Below, piece by piece: positions 22,217 through 33,059 of a stretch of DNA of 64,000 nt. Numbering within the stretch: the first letter of the stretch is position 1; each line of letters begins with the position of its first letter. Source of the DNA: Bolinopsis microptera (taxonomy: Eukaryota > Ctenophora > Tentaculata > Lobata > Bolinopsidae); assembly GCF_026151205.1 (NCBI RefSeq), contig NC_087078.1, positions 5,845,675 to 5,909,674 of the forward strand, written 5' to 3'. The notes below the pieces were generated by a model. That model saw nothing but the letters and a program-made list of their open reading frames with translations, was not told the DNA's origin and ran no database searches. The translations under genes were made by a program, and so were the position numbers.

Positions 22217-22350
22217 TTGTCATACGTTGTATGACCCGCCGCGCACGAAGTGCGCGGCTCCCCCTGTAGCGTCGAAGACGCTACTATAGTGATGCTACTA
22301 TAGTGACGCTACTATAGTGAAACGACCGTGGGGGTCACCACGTGATACAA
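22217..22350. mobile_element. 134-bp insertion with 8-bp target-site duplication
   Basis: ATATGTTG occurs at 22,209-22,216 and 22,351-22,358; the left arm has it once at the matching point. The insert is GC-rich relative to its surroundings, holds a hairpin (GCCGCGCACGAAGTGCGCGGC region) and three 15-bp units around GCTACTATAGTGA. Terminal similarity is limited to TTGT-AT. An 8-bp duplication fits a hAT-like or related non-autonomous element. Confidence 0.7.
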
Positions 22351-22596
22351 ATATGTTGTAGGTTTATAACTTACAAAGACGCACGCCGAATTGGACTCGT
22401 CGACGGTCACAGGAGGAGCAAACCCAGCAAACCCTACCGGCCGGGGAATATCTCCAAAAGTAAAATAAATAGAACCTTCCGGTTTTAACAAAATTTCCGT
22501 CTCGTAAATTTAAAGGAGGCTCCCCAGGAGCACAATTTGGAACAACTTAGATTCTGAATTAAACCGAAAAGTTTGATTTTTGGCTAAATAAAAGAT

Positions 22597-23192
22597 TAGG
22601 GGGTGCACCATAAAAATAAACTTGCTCGGATTTTTAAAATTTTTGTACCATTGTTTTCTAGAGACTGTGAGAATTTTCACAATACCAAATTTGTCATACC
22701 TTTTTGGAAAGATCAGTGAGTTTCGCCTAGGTGCCATATTTGATGGTGCGCGGCTTTTGGAGCAAAATTAGCTGTAAAAGTCGCGTAATTTGACCAAATT
22801 TGACCAAATTCGTTGATTTTTGTCGTATTATATGGATATATCTTCAGTTCCTTGAATGAGATCATTCTGAAAATTGGCGACGACCTTCCAATAGGGCTTT
22901 CACAACTGTCCGAAAAATTTGGTGGATATCGGAGTTGATATAGTGATCAAAATGGGGCAAAATACGCTGCTTTTAGCTGTAACATAATGTCTGATGGTTG
23001 GATATGCTTTTAACTTTTCGAACACCTTCCTTGTAAGTCTATGAGTAAGCTTACCAATTTTTGTTGCAATCGGATGTCGGGAAGGATACCTAATATCTAT
23101 TTGTTTGAAGAAAATTGTGCTGGCCGAAATTAGCGCTAAGAAACCATCCTACAGTCGGCACGCGCGGCTCACTGTCGATGGCGCACTACCTA
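22597..23192. mobile_element. 596-bp hAT-like non-autonomous element
   Basis: Ends TAGGGGGTGCACCAT and, reversed, TAGGTAGTGCGCCAT form an imperfect 15-bp TIR. The flank AAAAGAT is present at 22,590-22,596 and 23,193-23,199 and only once in the left arm. A TAGG start with a 7-8-bp duplication suggests hAT. No transposase is encoded; the 75-codon minus-strand ORF crossing its left edge (22,510-22,737) lacks support. Confidence 0.7.
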
Positions 23193-23604
23193 AAAAGATG
23201 ACAGCTTTTAAACTTTGCAAAGTCATGTCGCTGTCATGACTACTAAACTAAATGCAGCGTGCGAAAGCTAAACTCGATGTGACGCGCGACGCCAAACGTG
23301 CTGTTGAAAATCTATCACCTCTACTTCTAGCAAGCCCAGCAGGCGGTAAGGTTTTCTGGGCACAAGTCATTTCCGGCGGTCGCGCGCTACTGCAAGCGAG
23401 AGGGCTATAGTTAGAGCACTGAGCAACACATCGCGCCACAAGCCAAATATTTATCAACATCTTGACTAGCTACGCGGTCCTTTTCCGCATGCGCTCGCGC
23501 TGTGCTCAAAAATTGACGTCGTCAATCAATCAACATCAAGATTTTAGTTTTACATTTGACCTTTATGTGAAAAAATCTTTGAATTTTCAATCGGTGGTCG
23601 ATTC

Positions 23605-23880
23605 CGCCGGAGTCCGCGTTGGACCGGAGTCCGCCTAGTGGCTTAGTCCGCGGCGGACACTCCGCCGAGCCGCCGCGGAGCCGCTCGGAGTCCGCGGCGG
23701 ACTTTAAAGTCCGCTCGGAGTCCGCTCGACTCCGCTCGGAGTCCGCTAAAATGTATTCGAGTCCAGTGTAAATACATTTTGGCGGAGCACCGCCGGACTC
23801 CGCTCGGAGTCCGGCGGCTCCGCTGGAGTTCGCTCGGAGTCCGGCGGCTCCGCCGCGGACTCTACTCCGCGACGGATAGT
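23605..23880. repeat. GC-rich CGGAGTCCG array (right)
   Basis: Inverted counterpart of the array at 18,800-19,200, shorter because the left-only stretch that extends the array is absent here. Same self-complementary CGGAGTCCG core. Confidence 0.85.
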
Positions 23881-24719
23881 GCCCAGGAATTATACGTGGA
23901 TAATGATATGAAAATGTTTGGTGTCAAAATTGAAACTCATTTGTTTACGATCAATGCATTGATAACTTTTTAATTTAAGGTTAAAATATTTAATATTATT
24001 ATTACCTTTTATTTCACTACTCTAAGCTAACCATATAACGTGAGAAAAGTAAGGAATTTTAGTATTTAACTATATTAGTGTCATTTCCTTTCATATAATT
24101 TAACTTTAATAAGTTAATAAAATTATAACACATACTAAAAATTGGAGAGAAGAACACAGCAAAAAAGAAGTTTAATTGTTCCCGGTCTATGATTCTGTGT
24201 CTGTGTCGTTCTCGCACTCTGATTCCTCCGTATGTGTTTCCTTAAAGTGGGCTATCAGTCCTGATGTTATCTCAGTACCCTTGAAGTGCTCTGAAAGTGA
24301 AATGTTGTATTGATTTAACATGGTGCACAAGGTGGTTTACTCTTGCGTATTTGGCAATATTTACCTTTGAGAGTCATGGTAGTAGCTAATAATTAAATAA
24401 AACTTAATGAACATCATTTAATTACTAATATAATAACTAAAATTACTTATCTAATATAATAAAATATAATAGCTTGAATTACTAGAATAATAATTTTGTC
24501 ATATACCTTACTCGGGAATATTATGACTGGGATAAAGTGGTGGGTTTTGGAAAATTCCGCCATATTTTTCCCGGTCATTTATTTTCCCAGTCATAAATTA
24601 ACCCGCTATAATATTCCCGAGTTAGGTACTAACTATTCATAGACTTTTGATGATTATTATATATTACTATAATTACCCTGACATAATAATAATATTTCAA
24701 AATGGCATACTCAATTGTG

Positions 24720-26343
24720 GGTTCTTTTGCGATAGTCAAAACGCGACAACTAGCGCTGGATGGCGACAACTAGCGCTATCCAGCGCTAGTTGTCGCCATC
24801 CAGCGCTAGTTGTCGCTATCCAGCGCTGGATAACGCTGGCCAGCGCAAAATATATATGTTCGATAATTGTCGCTATCCAGCGCTAGTTGTCGCCATCCAG
24901 CGCTAGTTGTCGCCATCCAGCGCTAGTTGTCGCTATCCAGCGCTAGTTGTCGCTGGCTATGCGACACTGTCGCACGCGATAGTTTGCGATGGCCAGCGCA
25001 ACTGGCCATCGCAGAAAACAGTTCGATTACTAGCGCTGAATATCGACAACTAGCGCTGGATAGCGACAACTAGCGCTGGCTAGCGCTGGCCAGCGCTAAG
25101 CGATAGCCAGCGCTGGCCAGCGCTGGCCATCGATATCCAGCGCAAAATTTTTGCGCTATTACTCGTCAGCTAGCGCTGGCCAGCGCTAGCCAGCGCTAGT
25201 TGTCGCTATCCAGCGCTAGCCAGCGCTAGTTGTCGCTATCCAGCGCTAGCCAGCGCTAGCCAGCGGTAACCAGCGCTAGCCAGCGCAATGTATCAAAATC
25301 ATATACTTGCGATATTACTCGAATGATGATTAATCACTTTACACTTGACTGTCACGTGCCTTTTTTAATCCATTCTCTGACTCTAGCTGGTTCTGAACGA
25401 CTTTTCGAAACCCCAACCCTCTAAGTCTAATCTGATCCCAACCCTAACCCTAACCCAATCCTTAACAAAAACATATGCTGAAACCCTAACAATAACGAGA
25501 AATTAGACTAACTTCCTTATACGGTCATATCACGTGATCGATACATGTACAGTTTTCGCCAATATTGAATATCTCGTCAGGAGAGCATTTTAACCCTATG
25601 TCATGGGCCCATGGGGGTTGATTCGGAATAAGCGTCCGCAAATACATCGATTGAAGTTGGACACAACCATCGGGGGCCCTTTTAGAACAATCTCGAAGAC
25701 TGTAGTGTGTAGAGTGATTTAGCACGCTCGATATTAGTATTACTCGTCAGCCAGCGCTGGCCAGCGCAATATAGTTGCAATGTTACTCGTCAGCTAGCGC
25801 TGGTTAGCGCTGGCTAGCGCTGGTAAGCGCTGGTAAGCGCTGGCTAGCGCTGGTTAGCGCTGGCTAGCGCTGGCTAGCGCTGGCCAGCGCTGGTTAGCGC
25901 TAGCTGACGAGTAATAGCGAAAAAATTTTGCGCTGGATATCGATGGCCAGCGCTGGCCAGCGCTGGCTATCGCTTAGCGCTGGCCAGCGCTAGTTGTCGC
26001 TATCCAGCGCTAGTTGTCGCCATCCAGCGCTAGTTATCGAACTGTTTTCTGCGATGGCCAGTTGCGCTGGCCATCGCAAACTATCGCGTGCGACAGTGTC
26101 GCATAGCCAGCGACAACTAGCGCTGGATAGCGACAACTAGCGCTGGATGGCGACAACTAGCGCTGGATGGCGACAACTAGCGCTGGATAGCGACAATTAT
26201 CGAACATATATATTTTGCGCTGGCCAGCGTTATCCAGCGCTGGATAGCGACAACTAGCGCTGGATGGCGACAACTAGCGCTGGATAGCGCTAGTTGTCGC
26301 CATTCAGCGCTAGTTGTCGCGTTTTGACTATCGCAAAAGAACC
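24720..26343. mobile_element. 1.6-kb foldback element of CAGCGCTAGTTGTCGC units
   Basis: Ends are GGTTCTTTTGCGATAGTC and its reverse complement. CAATTGTG flanks both sides (24,712-24,719 and 26,344-26,351) and is single in the left arm near 17,586, giving an 8-bp target-site duplication. The arms (about 24,720-25,300 and 25,740-26,343) are built from tandem CAGCGCTAG/TTGTCGC units in opposite orientation; about 440 bp of unique DNA sit between, including CCCTAACCCTAACCC near 25,440. No transposase seen. It lies in an intron of the broken LamG copy. Confidence 0.85.
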
Positions 26344-27739
26344 CAATTGTGTCTTGTAACGTAGTATGTTGCTACAAATTCTTATCTATAAAAAAAAATT
26401 CGCATCTTACCAAGCATGGCGTGTGAGAGTTGCTCGAAGACATCGCATTGTGGTTCTCGGTGGAAGTACCGGAAGTGCTGTATAACACCCTCCGTCATGT
26501 TCATACCCACAAACCTCTCTGAAATTTTAAATCTTATTAACACCGAGAATTTCGAAATTTAAAGTTCACTTTGCATAAACCTTACAGTAAATCTTACAGA
26601 AATTCTGTAAAACCTGGACAAGTAAACAAAGTATGAAGTAACAACAACAACAGAGAAAGCAGAACTAGAAGTATTGCACACCCAATATCACTTACCCAAC
26701 ATATTCCAACTGGTGGTGAGTTTCCGGAACAGCTCATTTGAGAAGACCTTGTTGAAATATGGGGGAGTGAGCAGAACATCCCATCTGGTGACATTGTGGA
26801 ATGTTCGAGAATCTTTAAACTTTCTCCCTATGTCTTTTAAGCCAGCGGAGCAAGTTTCCAGGTGATCACTTACAGCTCCTAGTTCTGCTTGTGTTGAGTT
26901 TAAATCTCCGGTCACTGTTTCCAATGAAGTTTCAGTCCTGTTCATATCAGCAGTCACCTCCTCTAGATCAGCAGTCACCTCCTCCAGACAAGCAGTCACC
27001 CCCTCCAGCTCAGCAGTCACCTCCTCCAGATCAGATGTTACCCCTTTCAGCTCCTCCTCGGTAGTGTCCAGCTTTTCCTTCGTTACATTAAGCTGCTTCT
27101 TAGCTTCAGTGAAATTCAGTTGACTTGACTCCAACTCTTCTTGAGTTGAATTAAGAAGATTGGCTAGTGTCTTCACTTTCTCCTCCGACCTACTAAGTTG
27201 AGCCTCTGTTCCGTTCAGCCTTCCAGTCACACTTGCCAGCTTCTCTTGTGACTCCTTCAACCGAGTTATTAATTCCTTTCTTGTACATCCCTCAACCTCA
27301 CTCACAGACCCACTCCGTGATCTGTCCAGAATACCTTCCCATCGAAGGAAAATTCCTCTAAATCAAAACATAGTCCCCCTTCTGCTATTTTCTTTATTTC
27401 AGCCGACTCCAATACATTGGAATATACATTGAACTGATAGAGGTCTCCTCCAAACACATAATTACAACTTCCACCATCAAGAACACCAAACCATAACTGC
27501 CCTCCCATCGTCAGCCTCCTCCCTGATGCTGTTTGGTCTGTTGCTACCAAATCACCATCCAGGTATAACTTTATTGTCGTGGACGCTACAGACCACGTTA
27601 TGCAATAACTAAACCACTTGCCCACTGGTACTGTGAAAAGGTTGCGTCTTCCATCCAAACCTTGATCAGCTACTACTCTGTTATAGTACCCATCAGGCGC
27701 AATCAAAATCTCGTAATCGCTAGCCAAGTAGTTAAACAC

Positions 27740-27743
<4 letters not shown>

Positions 27744-27773
<30 letters not shown>
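27744..27773. repeat. Poly-G run (30 nt)
   Basis: Thirty consecutive G at the left end of the 4.2-kb insertion. The opposite end has only five C, so the run expanded from a short G-rich terminus. Homopolymers of this length are prone to sequencing and assembly error. Confidence 0.9.
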
Positions 27774-27774
<1 letters not shown>

Positions 27775-30700
27775 CCAACTACATTTTTATACATGGCCAC
27801 CAGATTTTTGCCAAATGTATATGTATAAAAATGTATAAAAATGTATAAAAATTACAAAATATGTTTTTTTCCTGTTCGGAAGTTCCCTGGATAGATTTAC
27901 TAGCTGTGGCTAATTTACAATGACAAGTACATCACATGGGAATGTATTTTATTACTTTAACGCCTTTTCTGCTGTTCTTGACTGGTGTTTTCAAGTAAAC
28001 CAGAATGCCAGAAGTTATCTTACCTAGTTAGTAGAGTATTTTTGTATATTGTTTGAATAATTTACGTTACATAAAATGAAAAGTGAGTCAAAAAGTATAT
28101 ATAATACATTCAATTAAACCAAGTGATGCAATTGGCAGAGCACAATCAAATTTTTAGTGTTGCAAATGGCAGAGCACAATTCATTGCTAGTACCAATAAT
28201 ATTTTTTTAAAACATTTTAACAAAACACATGATCTACTCCATTATAGGGGCAGGGATGAGATTGTATGAGACTTCTGATAGCTGAATCTCACGTTTGGTG
28301 TCCACCTTCTTTCCTCGGTACCCTCGTAGAGCAATAAGAGTTGTTCTCAACATTGCAAATCTTATCCTTGTTCTGACATGTCTTACTACATCGCAGTACC
28401 TCTCCTTCCTTTTTCTTGCTATGAGGTCTGCTACTCTGTTGACGAACTGCTCACACTCTTTAGACATTCCTCCAGATGTGAAGAATACAGCTTGGGTGAA
28501 AGTAGCCTTCTCCACATTCAACATTCTCTCCAAGTAGCTCGTCCTTCTTCTCCTTCTCGTTCTCTTTGTATACTTCTTGAAGAGTTTTTGTCCTGTTTGA
28601 TAAGCAATTGGGGTGTGCAACCCTTATGTGAAGAAAGGTCTTATCAAATGGAGTCCAAAGTCCAAACTCCTCTAGCAGATACGTCAAGCCGAGCTTGGTC
28701 ACCTGTTATAGTCTTGGGGTTGAGGCAGTCACCCTCATTTACCTTCTGTAGCTGGGGTTCATCTTTTACATCATGACATAACTCACGAAGGAGATTTGCC
28801 AATGTGTCTCTGATGTTGTTGTGAGTCATTATCACGTAGCCCCCTAGCTTACAGGTGAGAAGGTGGTCAAGATCACTTATTTTCCCACATCCACAGGTGA
28901 TGGGAGTGTTTGTATCCACTATCCACCAGCTGTAGCGTAAGCAGATTCACATCATGACATACCTAATGAAGAAGATTTACCATTGTGTCTCTGATGTTGT
29001 TGTGGGTCATTATCACGATGGGAGCATTTGATATCCATCAGCTGTAGCTAGTGTAAGCAGACACTGTCACGAAACTTCTCCTTGTTCAGTGTGTAGCCAT
29101 ACTGCTGAAGTGGCAATGGACGCTCCCTTTTCTCTTGCTGCTAGTAGTGCTCTCTTAGAGGAGGTGCCACATCTTTCAGCTATAGCATTAAACTTGGTTT
29201 GGAGCTCGAAATTCTTCAATGTTTTCATCAATTCTTTCCCCGATTTTGTGAGGTTCTGGATGCAGTGTTAACTTCCTGTTGGTCCACAATTGCTTTTTTA
29301 GCTCGGTGGTGAGTGGCTTGGAGGCTGTGTACTCAGAGCACGGCATTCCTCAGCTCGTGGGGTTCACCAATGCCCAATCCTCCCAATCTTATTGGTAGAT
29401 TTAACACGTCTCTTTCTAAGTCTGAGATCTCCCTGCCCAGCATCTTTGGCAGGAGCTTTTGTCTTATCTCATGTTCTAGCGGCTCCGTGGCTTCAGAGAT
29501 GTGGGACACAGTCCTTTGAACAAACTTCCATCTGTGTTGGATGCCAGAGATGTAGGCTGAGTAGGCTGCTTGAGGCTCAGATTCTGCAATATCAGCTAGC
29601 ATCTTGATGTCGTCACACCACCCTTGGACCTTATCAGTAATGTACTGATATTTGACACCTGTATTGCCAAGTACTGCTCCAAGATGCCTGGTACCTGATG
29701 TTATTTGCATATTGAATATCCAAACAATGCCTTGGCCTGGTCAATCATCTGAGGGTCCTTGATGATGCTCTTAGATAGATTAGGAAAATAACCGTTCTTG
29801 GGTCCTACTTGAAGCAGCTCCTTCCACCACTTATACATTGCTTCCAATTTCCCTCCAGCAGCACTATCGTCTGCAAACCACACTTGCTTGATTATGTTTC
29901 GCAGGCGGTCAATAGATGGCTTGGTGCTAAGAGCACATCCACCAGTGGCAATATTGTCTCCTTGAGTGAAACCTCCACTGCTATTGATGATCACTCCTTT
30001 GCTATTAGCTACATAGAGGTCTGTTGGTTCCCTGTAGGTGTTCTCAAAGTATTTAGCAAGTGGTGGGCAAGCGTAGTGCACGTTGTTGGTAGCAGCGGTC
30101 CTGTTGAGAGCGTTGAATGCGTTGGAAGCATCCACTAGCAAAATGGCTTCCGTGTCCTTTTTATCATGAACCTCTGCCATAGCGTGTATTGCTGCTTCAA
30201 TTCCCCTTTCGTGACCTACACATGTTTGAAGTGGTCCTGCATCCTTCTGAACATCTTTCTTTAACACCATCATCACACACTTCCCAATAATCCGTCTCAA
30301 GATCTCACCAATACCAATTGGCCTAAGGCCTGGACATTTATCTAGGGGAACCAGTCTACCAGCTGTAAGCACTGCTATTGATTGGAAATTAACATCTTGA
30401 GTACATATGCGCCTGGCTAATCTGGCAATTGCTTCAGCGAGAAGATCCTGGGAATTTCTAAAAGCACAACAGCATAAGATGTGTTGCCAGCACTCTGAGT
30501 CTACTAGCGTTGGGCCACCTGATGTCAGCTTAGCAGCCTTTTTCACTAACTTTGAGTCAATGGCTTCAAATATAACTTCTTCAACTGCTGCTTTATCACC
30601 TGTGATCAGAATTTCAGCTGTTGCAGCCTTAGCAGAGGGGTGCTTTTCCTTTAGCTGTTCAAAGACCATTTCATCAACATCCAACAGTCCTCCACTTTGT

Positions 30701-31905
30701 CGGTTGATGAGCCTGGTTGCTGCGGCCTGGTTGCTGCTGATACTTTGCCGTGGATCATAAGCTGTGCAAACCTGGTGGCAAGGGATCTCTCCCGAGCTTT
30801 ACGTGCCTCCTCAAGTCGGTTCTGAATCTCAAGCCCTTCACTGATTATAGCATTCAAAAATTTAAATCACCAGATTTCCACAAATTCAGCCTTTTTTCAA
30901 GATAATATATAGTGTGATCCTTTGCCCGTGAGTTTTTTATGGTTTTTGTAGCATCATTGGAATGAAGATAAATAATAGTTTTAATGCCACACTCTCCTAT
31001 TCTGTCCTGTCATTAAACAGGTTGATTAACCTGCTTAATTCATGAATATAATGAAGGCATTACCTACTTTACCCGTACCCCGCGGCACTAGGAACATGTT
31101 CTTGGTCCATTTCAAAATTTCACTATAGGCAAAATCAGCAGCAGTTGAGATCTCACTTAAAGAAGCGTGCTTACCCCATTTGATAACTTTAACAGATTTA
31201 ACCGGTTTCTTCTCAAAGGCCTTGCAATTCTTACATACTCACATTATTTCTATGTGTTGCCCATGTTTTTAAAACGTCTTTCTGTGCATACAGCACTTGG
31301 TATGATACCATTTACCACATGGATATAAAATAGGAGGGGAAAAATCATCGTTGTCAATTCCTTTTCTGATTGGTGCCTCAACAGGGCTATGAATATTAGG
31401 AGCTTCTACTTTTACTGAATGATATGTTTCTGATACTTTTACTAAGTCTACTACTAGGACTTGAGATTTAATTGACAAAGGTTTCTCTGTTCTGATGTGG
31501 CGAAAGTCATATCTCGAAGAGGAGGCTTGAGGTTTAATATTTGAGTTTAATACTTTCTGATTATAATAAGGATTTGGGGAGGCCATGTTGGGCGACATAG
31601 GATCATTGGACATAGGATCATTGGACACAGGGTACCTCAAATTATGTGTTATATAGTAGTGTTGAAAGTATTAAAACAGTAGAGTATTAGATTTAGTAGA
31701 TTGCTTAGTTGTTGCAGCTCTTAGTACCCTAGCCACTTAGTACCCTAGCCACGTGTACTAGCATTGTTAGCATTTTAAACACGTTTTGGAAATTTTTCAA
31801 TCCGTTTCCAGAAATTTCCGATTTTATATACATTTATATACATGGCCATCATATTTTTGCCAAATGTATATGTATAAAAATGTATAAAAATGTAGTTGGA
31901 CCCCC
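27747..31905. mobile_element. 4.16-kb TIR insertion carrying a decayed LINE
   Basis: ACTACCGGG occurs at 27,738-27,746 and 31,906-31,914 and once in the intact left-arm gene, so this is a clean insertion with a 9-bp target-site duplication. Termini share GGGGGTCCAACTACATTTTT in inverted orientation. Inside each end a block of about 55 bp (TTTTTGCCAAATGTATATG) lies in the same direct orientation. The interior is almost filled by a decayed minus-strand LINE (28,234-31,640). A 9-bp duplication fits Mutator-like or Merlin-like transposition, but no transposase is visible. Confidence 0.8.
28234..31640 (-). pseudogene. Decayed LINE: RT plus restriction-like endonuclease
   Basis: Pieces in order on the minus strand: an N-terminal region ending YPCG-KWYHTKC, a shortened PHD-like finger (31,640-31,269); an EILKWTKNMFLVPRG block (about 31,150-31,060); EIQNRLEEARKARERS (30,857-30,651); reverse transcriptase (30,684-29,701) with DASNAFNALNR, GFTQGDN and the catalytic VWFADDSAAGG; a thumb-like region (29,710-29,333); an EKGAS-type segment (about 29,150); then CGCGKISDLDHLLTC, THNNIRD and ARLDV, followed by a FLHIRVAHPN frame (28,919-28,500), which resembles a zinc knuckle plus PD-(D/E)xK nuclease; and a C-terminus with FTSGGM and RTTLIALRGYRG. 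Several frameshifts and stops rule out activity. The clade is not fixed; R2/CRE-like endonuclease logic is inferred. Confidence 0.75.
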
Positions 31906-32102
31906 ACTACCGGGTATGAAGATGAGGTGGAGATACGTTTGATCCACGTGCATATGGACAGAGAATCTCGGAACGGGGCCATGTCATAGTTGAAACTAAT
32001 GTAATCGCTGGCAGAAGTTCCAAAGTGTAGGGCAGTGTACTGCTTATAATCAGTTGATGCAACTACAGGCAGGTAGATAACACAAAGGAACAAGACAAAC
32101 AT

Positions 32103-33056
32103 GGCTGCGATCAGGTTCGAGTTTGAAATGAAGGTAGAATTACTATGTTAACTAGTCCGGGGTATTCTGAGGCGATAAAATGGAACTTTCTGGAGCAAGG
32201 CTGATTACTCTTATCATGAACTAGCATTGAACCGGGAAAGTTGTAATGTTAGATAAGCTAGCAGGGTGGCACGGCAAACCTCGTTAACCAAGGAATTCTC
32301 CAACTTGATGATTTATCTCGCATAAATTTTAGCATTCACTTGAAGTTCAGAAACCTAATATGATAATAATGCAGGTCTGGTTTATAACTTTATATTATAC
32401 GGGACGGGTACAGCACTCTGGTTGTTGGTGGAATTAATACAAAAAGTAACGAGATAAGACTATCACTAGCTTACAATTTTTTTACTGATTTGATAAAAAT
32501 CTGTTAATTATAGTTATACTCCCACATTTATCAATTCCTTGGATTTCAAATTGAATTTCCTTCCCAGACAGTGCTGGCTTATTAAAGTTCATGGTAAACT
32601 AGAAATCAACGGGTCACGGGTGATTGGTCTTGGTAGGTTATTAACATACAACTAGAAATCTAATTGTGAAATTGACTGAAGGGTTGTTATATGTCTTATG
32701 CCCAGTGACCAGTGAGCCCGTAAGATTTGAGTGCAAGTACCACTATTTTGGTATTGATCAAAATTACTAAATATTCTATCACAATTGTAACCGACTTCAC
32801 AGAAGTCGATAAATGCACTTAGTAAATACTCTTGCAGGTCCAACCCGTAGTTGGTGACAGTTATAGTTGGTCCTTCTCTCATCTGATCTTATTAACCCTG
32901 TCAATGATGAGCTATGGAGGAGTCATTGAATCTCATTAAAGCTGGCCTTGTCAGTGACGTACTGTGAAGATTGATTGATCTCATTAATTTGGCCTTGTTA
33001 GTGACGTGATATCAAAAAATCAATGGATCTCATTAATTTAACCTTGTCAGTGACGT
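32103..33056. other. Right-arm noncoding DNA upstream of the LamG copy
   Basis: Reverse complement of about 15,060-16,018. It includes several spaced GTCAGTGACGT/ACGTCACTGAC motifs (about 32,955, 32,998 and 33,048; left counterparts near 15,057, 15,105 and 15,154), about 45-50 bp apart with similar intervening sequence, i.e. a short degenerate tandem repeat. No gene seen. Confidence 0.5.
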
Positions 33057-33059
33057 GCT

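Larger units (their letters stand above)
24187..32102 (-). pseudogene. Inverted, broken copy of the LamG/coiled-coil gene
   Basis: Exons correspond to complement of 31,906-32,102 plus 26,696-27,746 (exon 1), 26,411-26,518 (exon 2) and 24,187-24,290 (exon 3), with splice sites kept. Exon 1 is interrupted in the LamG domain by the 4.2-kb TIR element. A 13-bp deletion after EEFS (about 27,346, where the left copy reads GACACTAGGATCC) shifts the frame before the coiled coil. A 1.6-kb foldback element lies in the intron between exons 2 and 3. Signal peptide, coiled coil and both tail modules are otherwise recognisable, with scattered amino-acid changes, so inactivation looks recent. Confidence 0.88.

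Noticed and set aside
20668-23460. 70-codon ORF present in both arms (20,668-20,880 and 23,248-23,460)
   Set aside because: Conservation is explained by the inverted duplication; no signal peptide, domain or splice evidence, and the surrounding noncoding DNA is equally conserved.
25436-25460. CCCTAACCCTAACCC as a possible telomere
   Set aside because: Only a few units, internal to a foldback element with complex DNA on both sides; at most a telomere-like interstitial tract.
24720-26343. Regularly spaced repeats resembling a CRISPR array
   Set aside because: Units are contiguous and variable with no unique spacers, arms are inverted, and the genome is eukaryotic.
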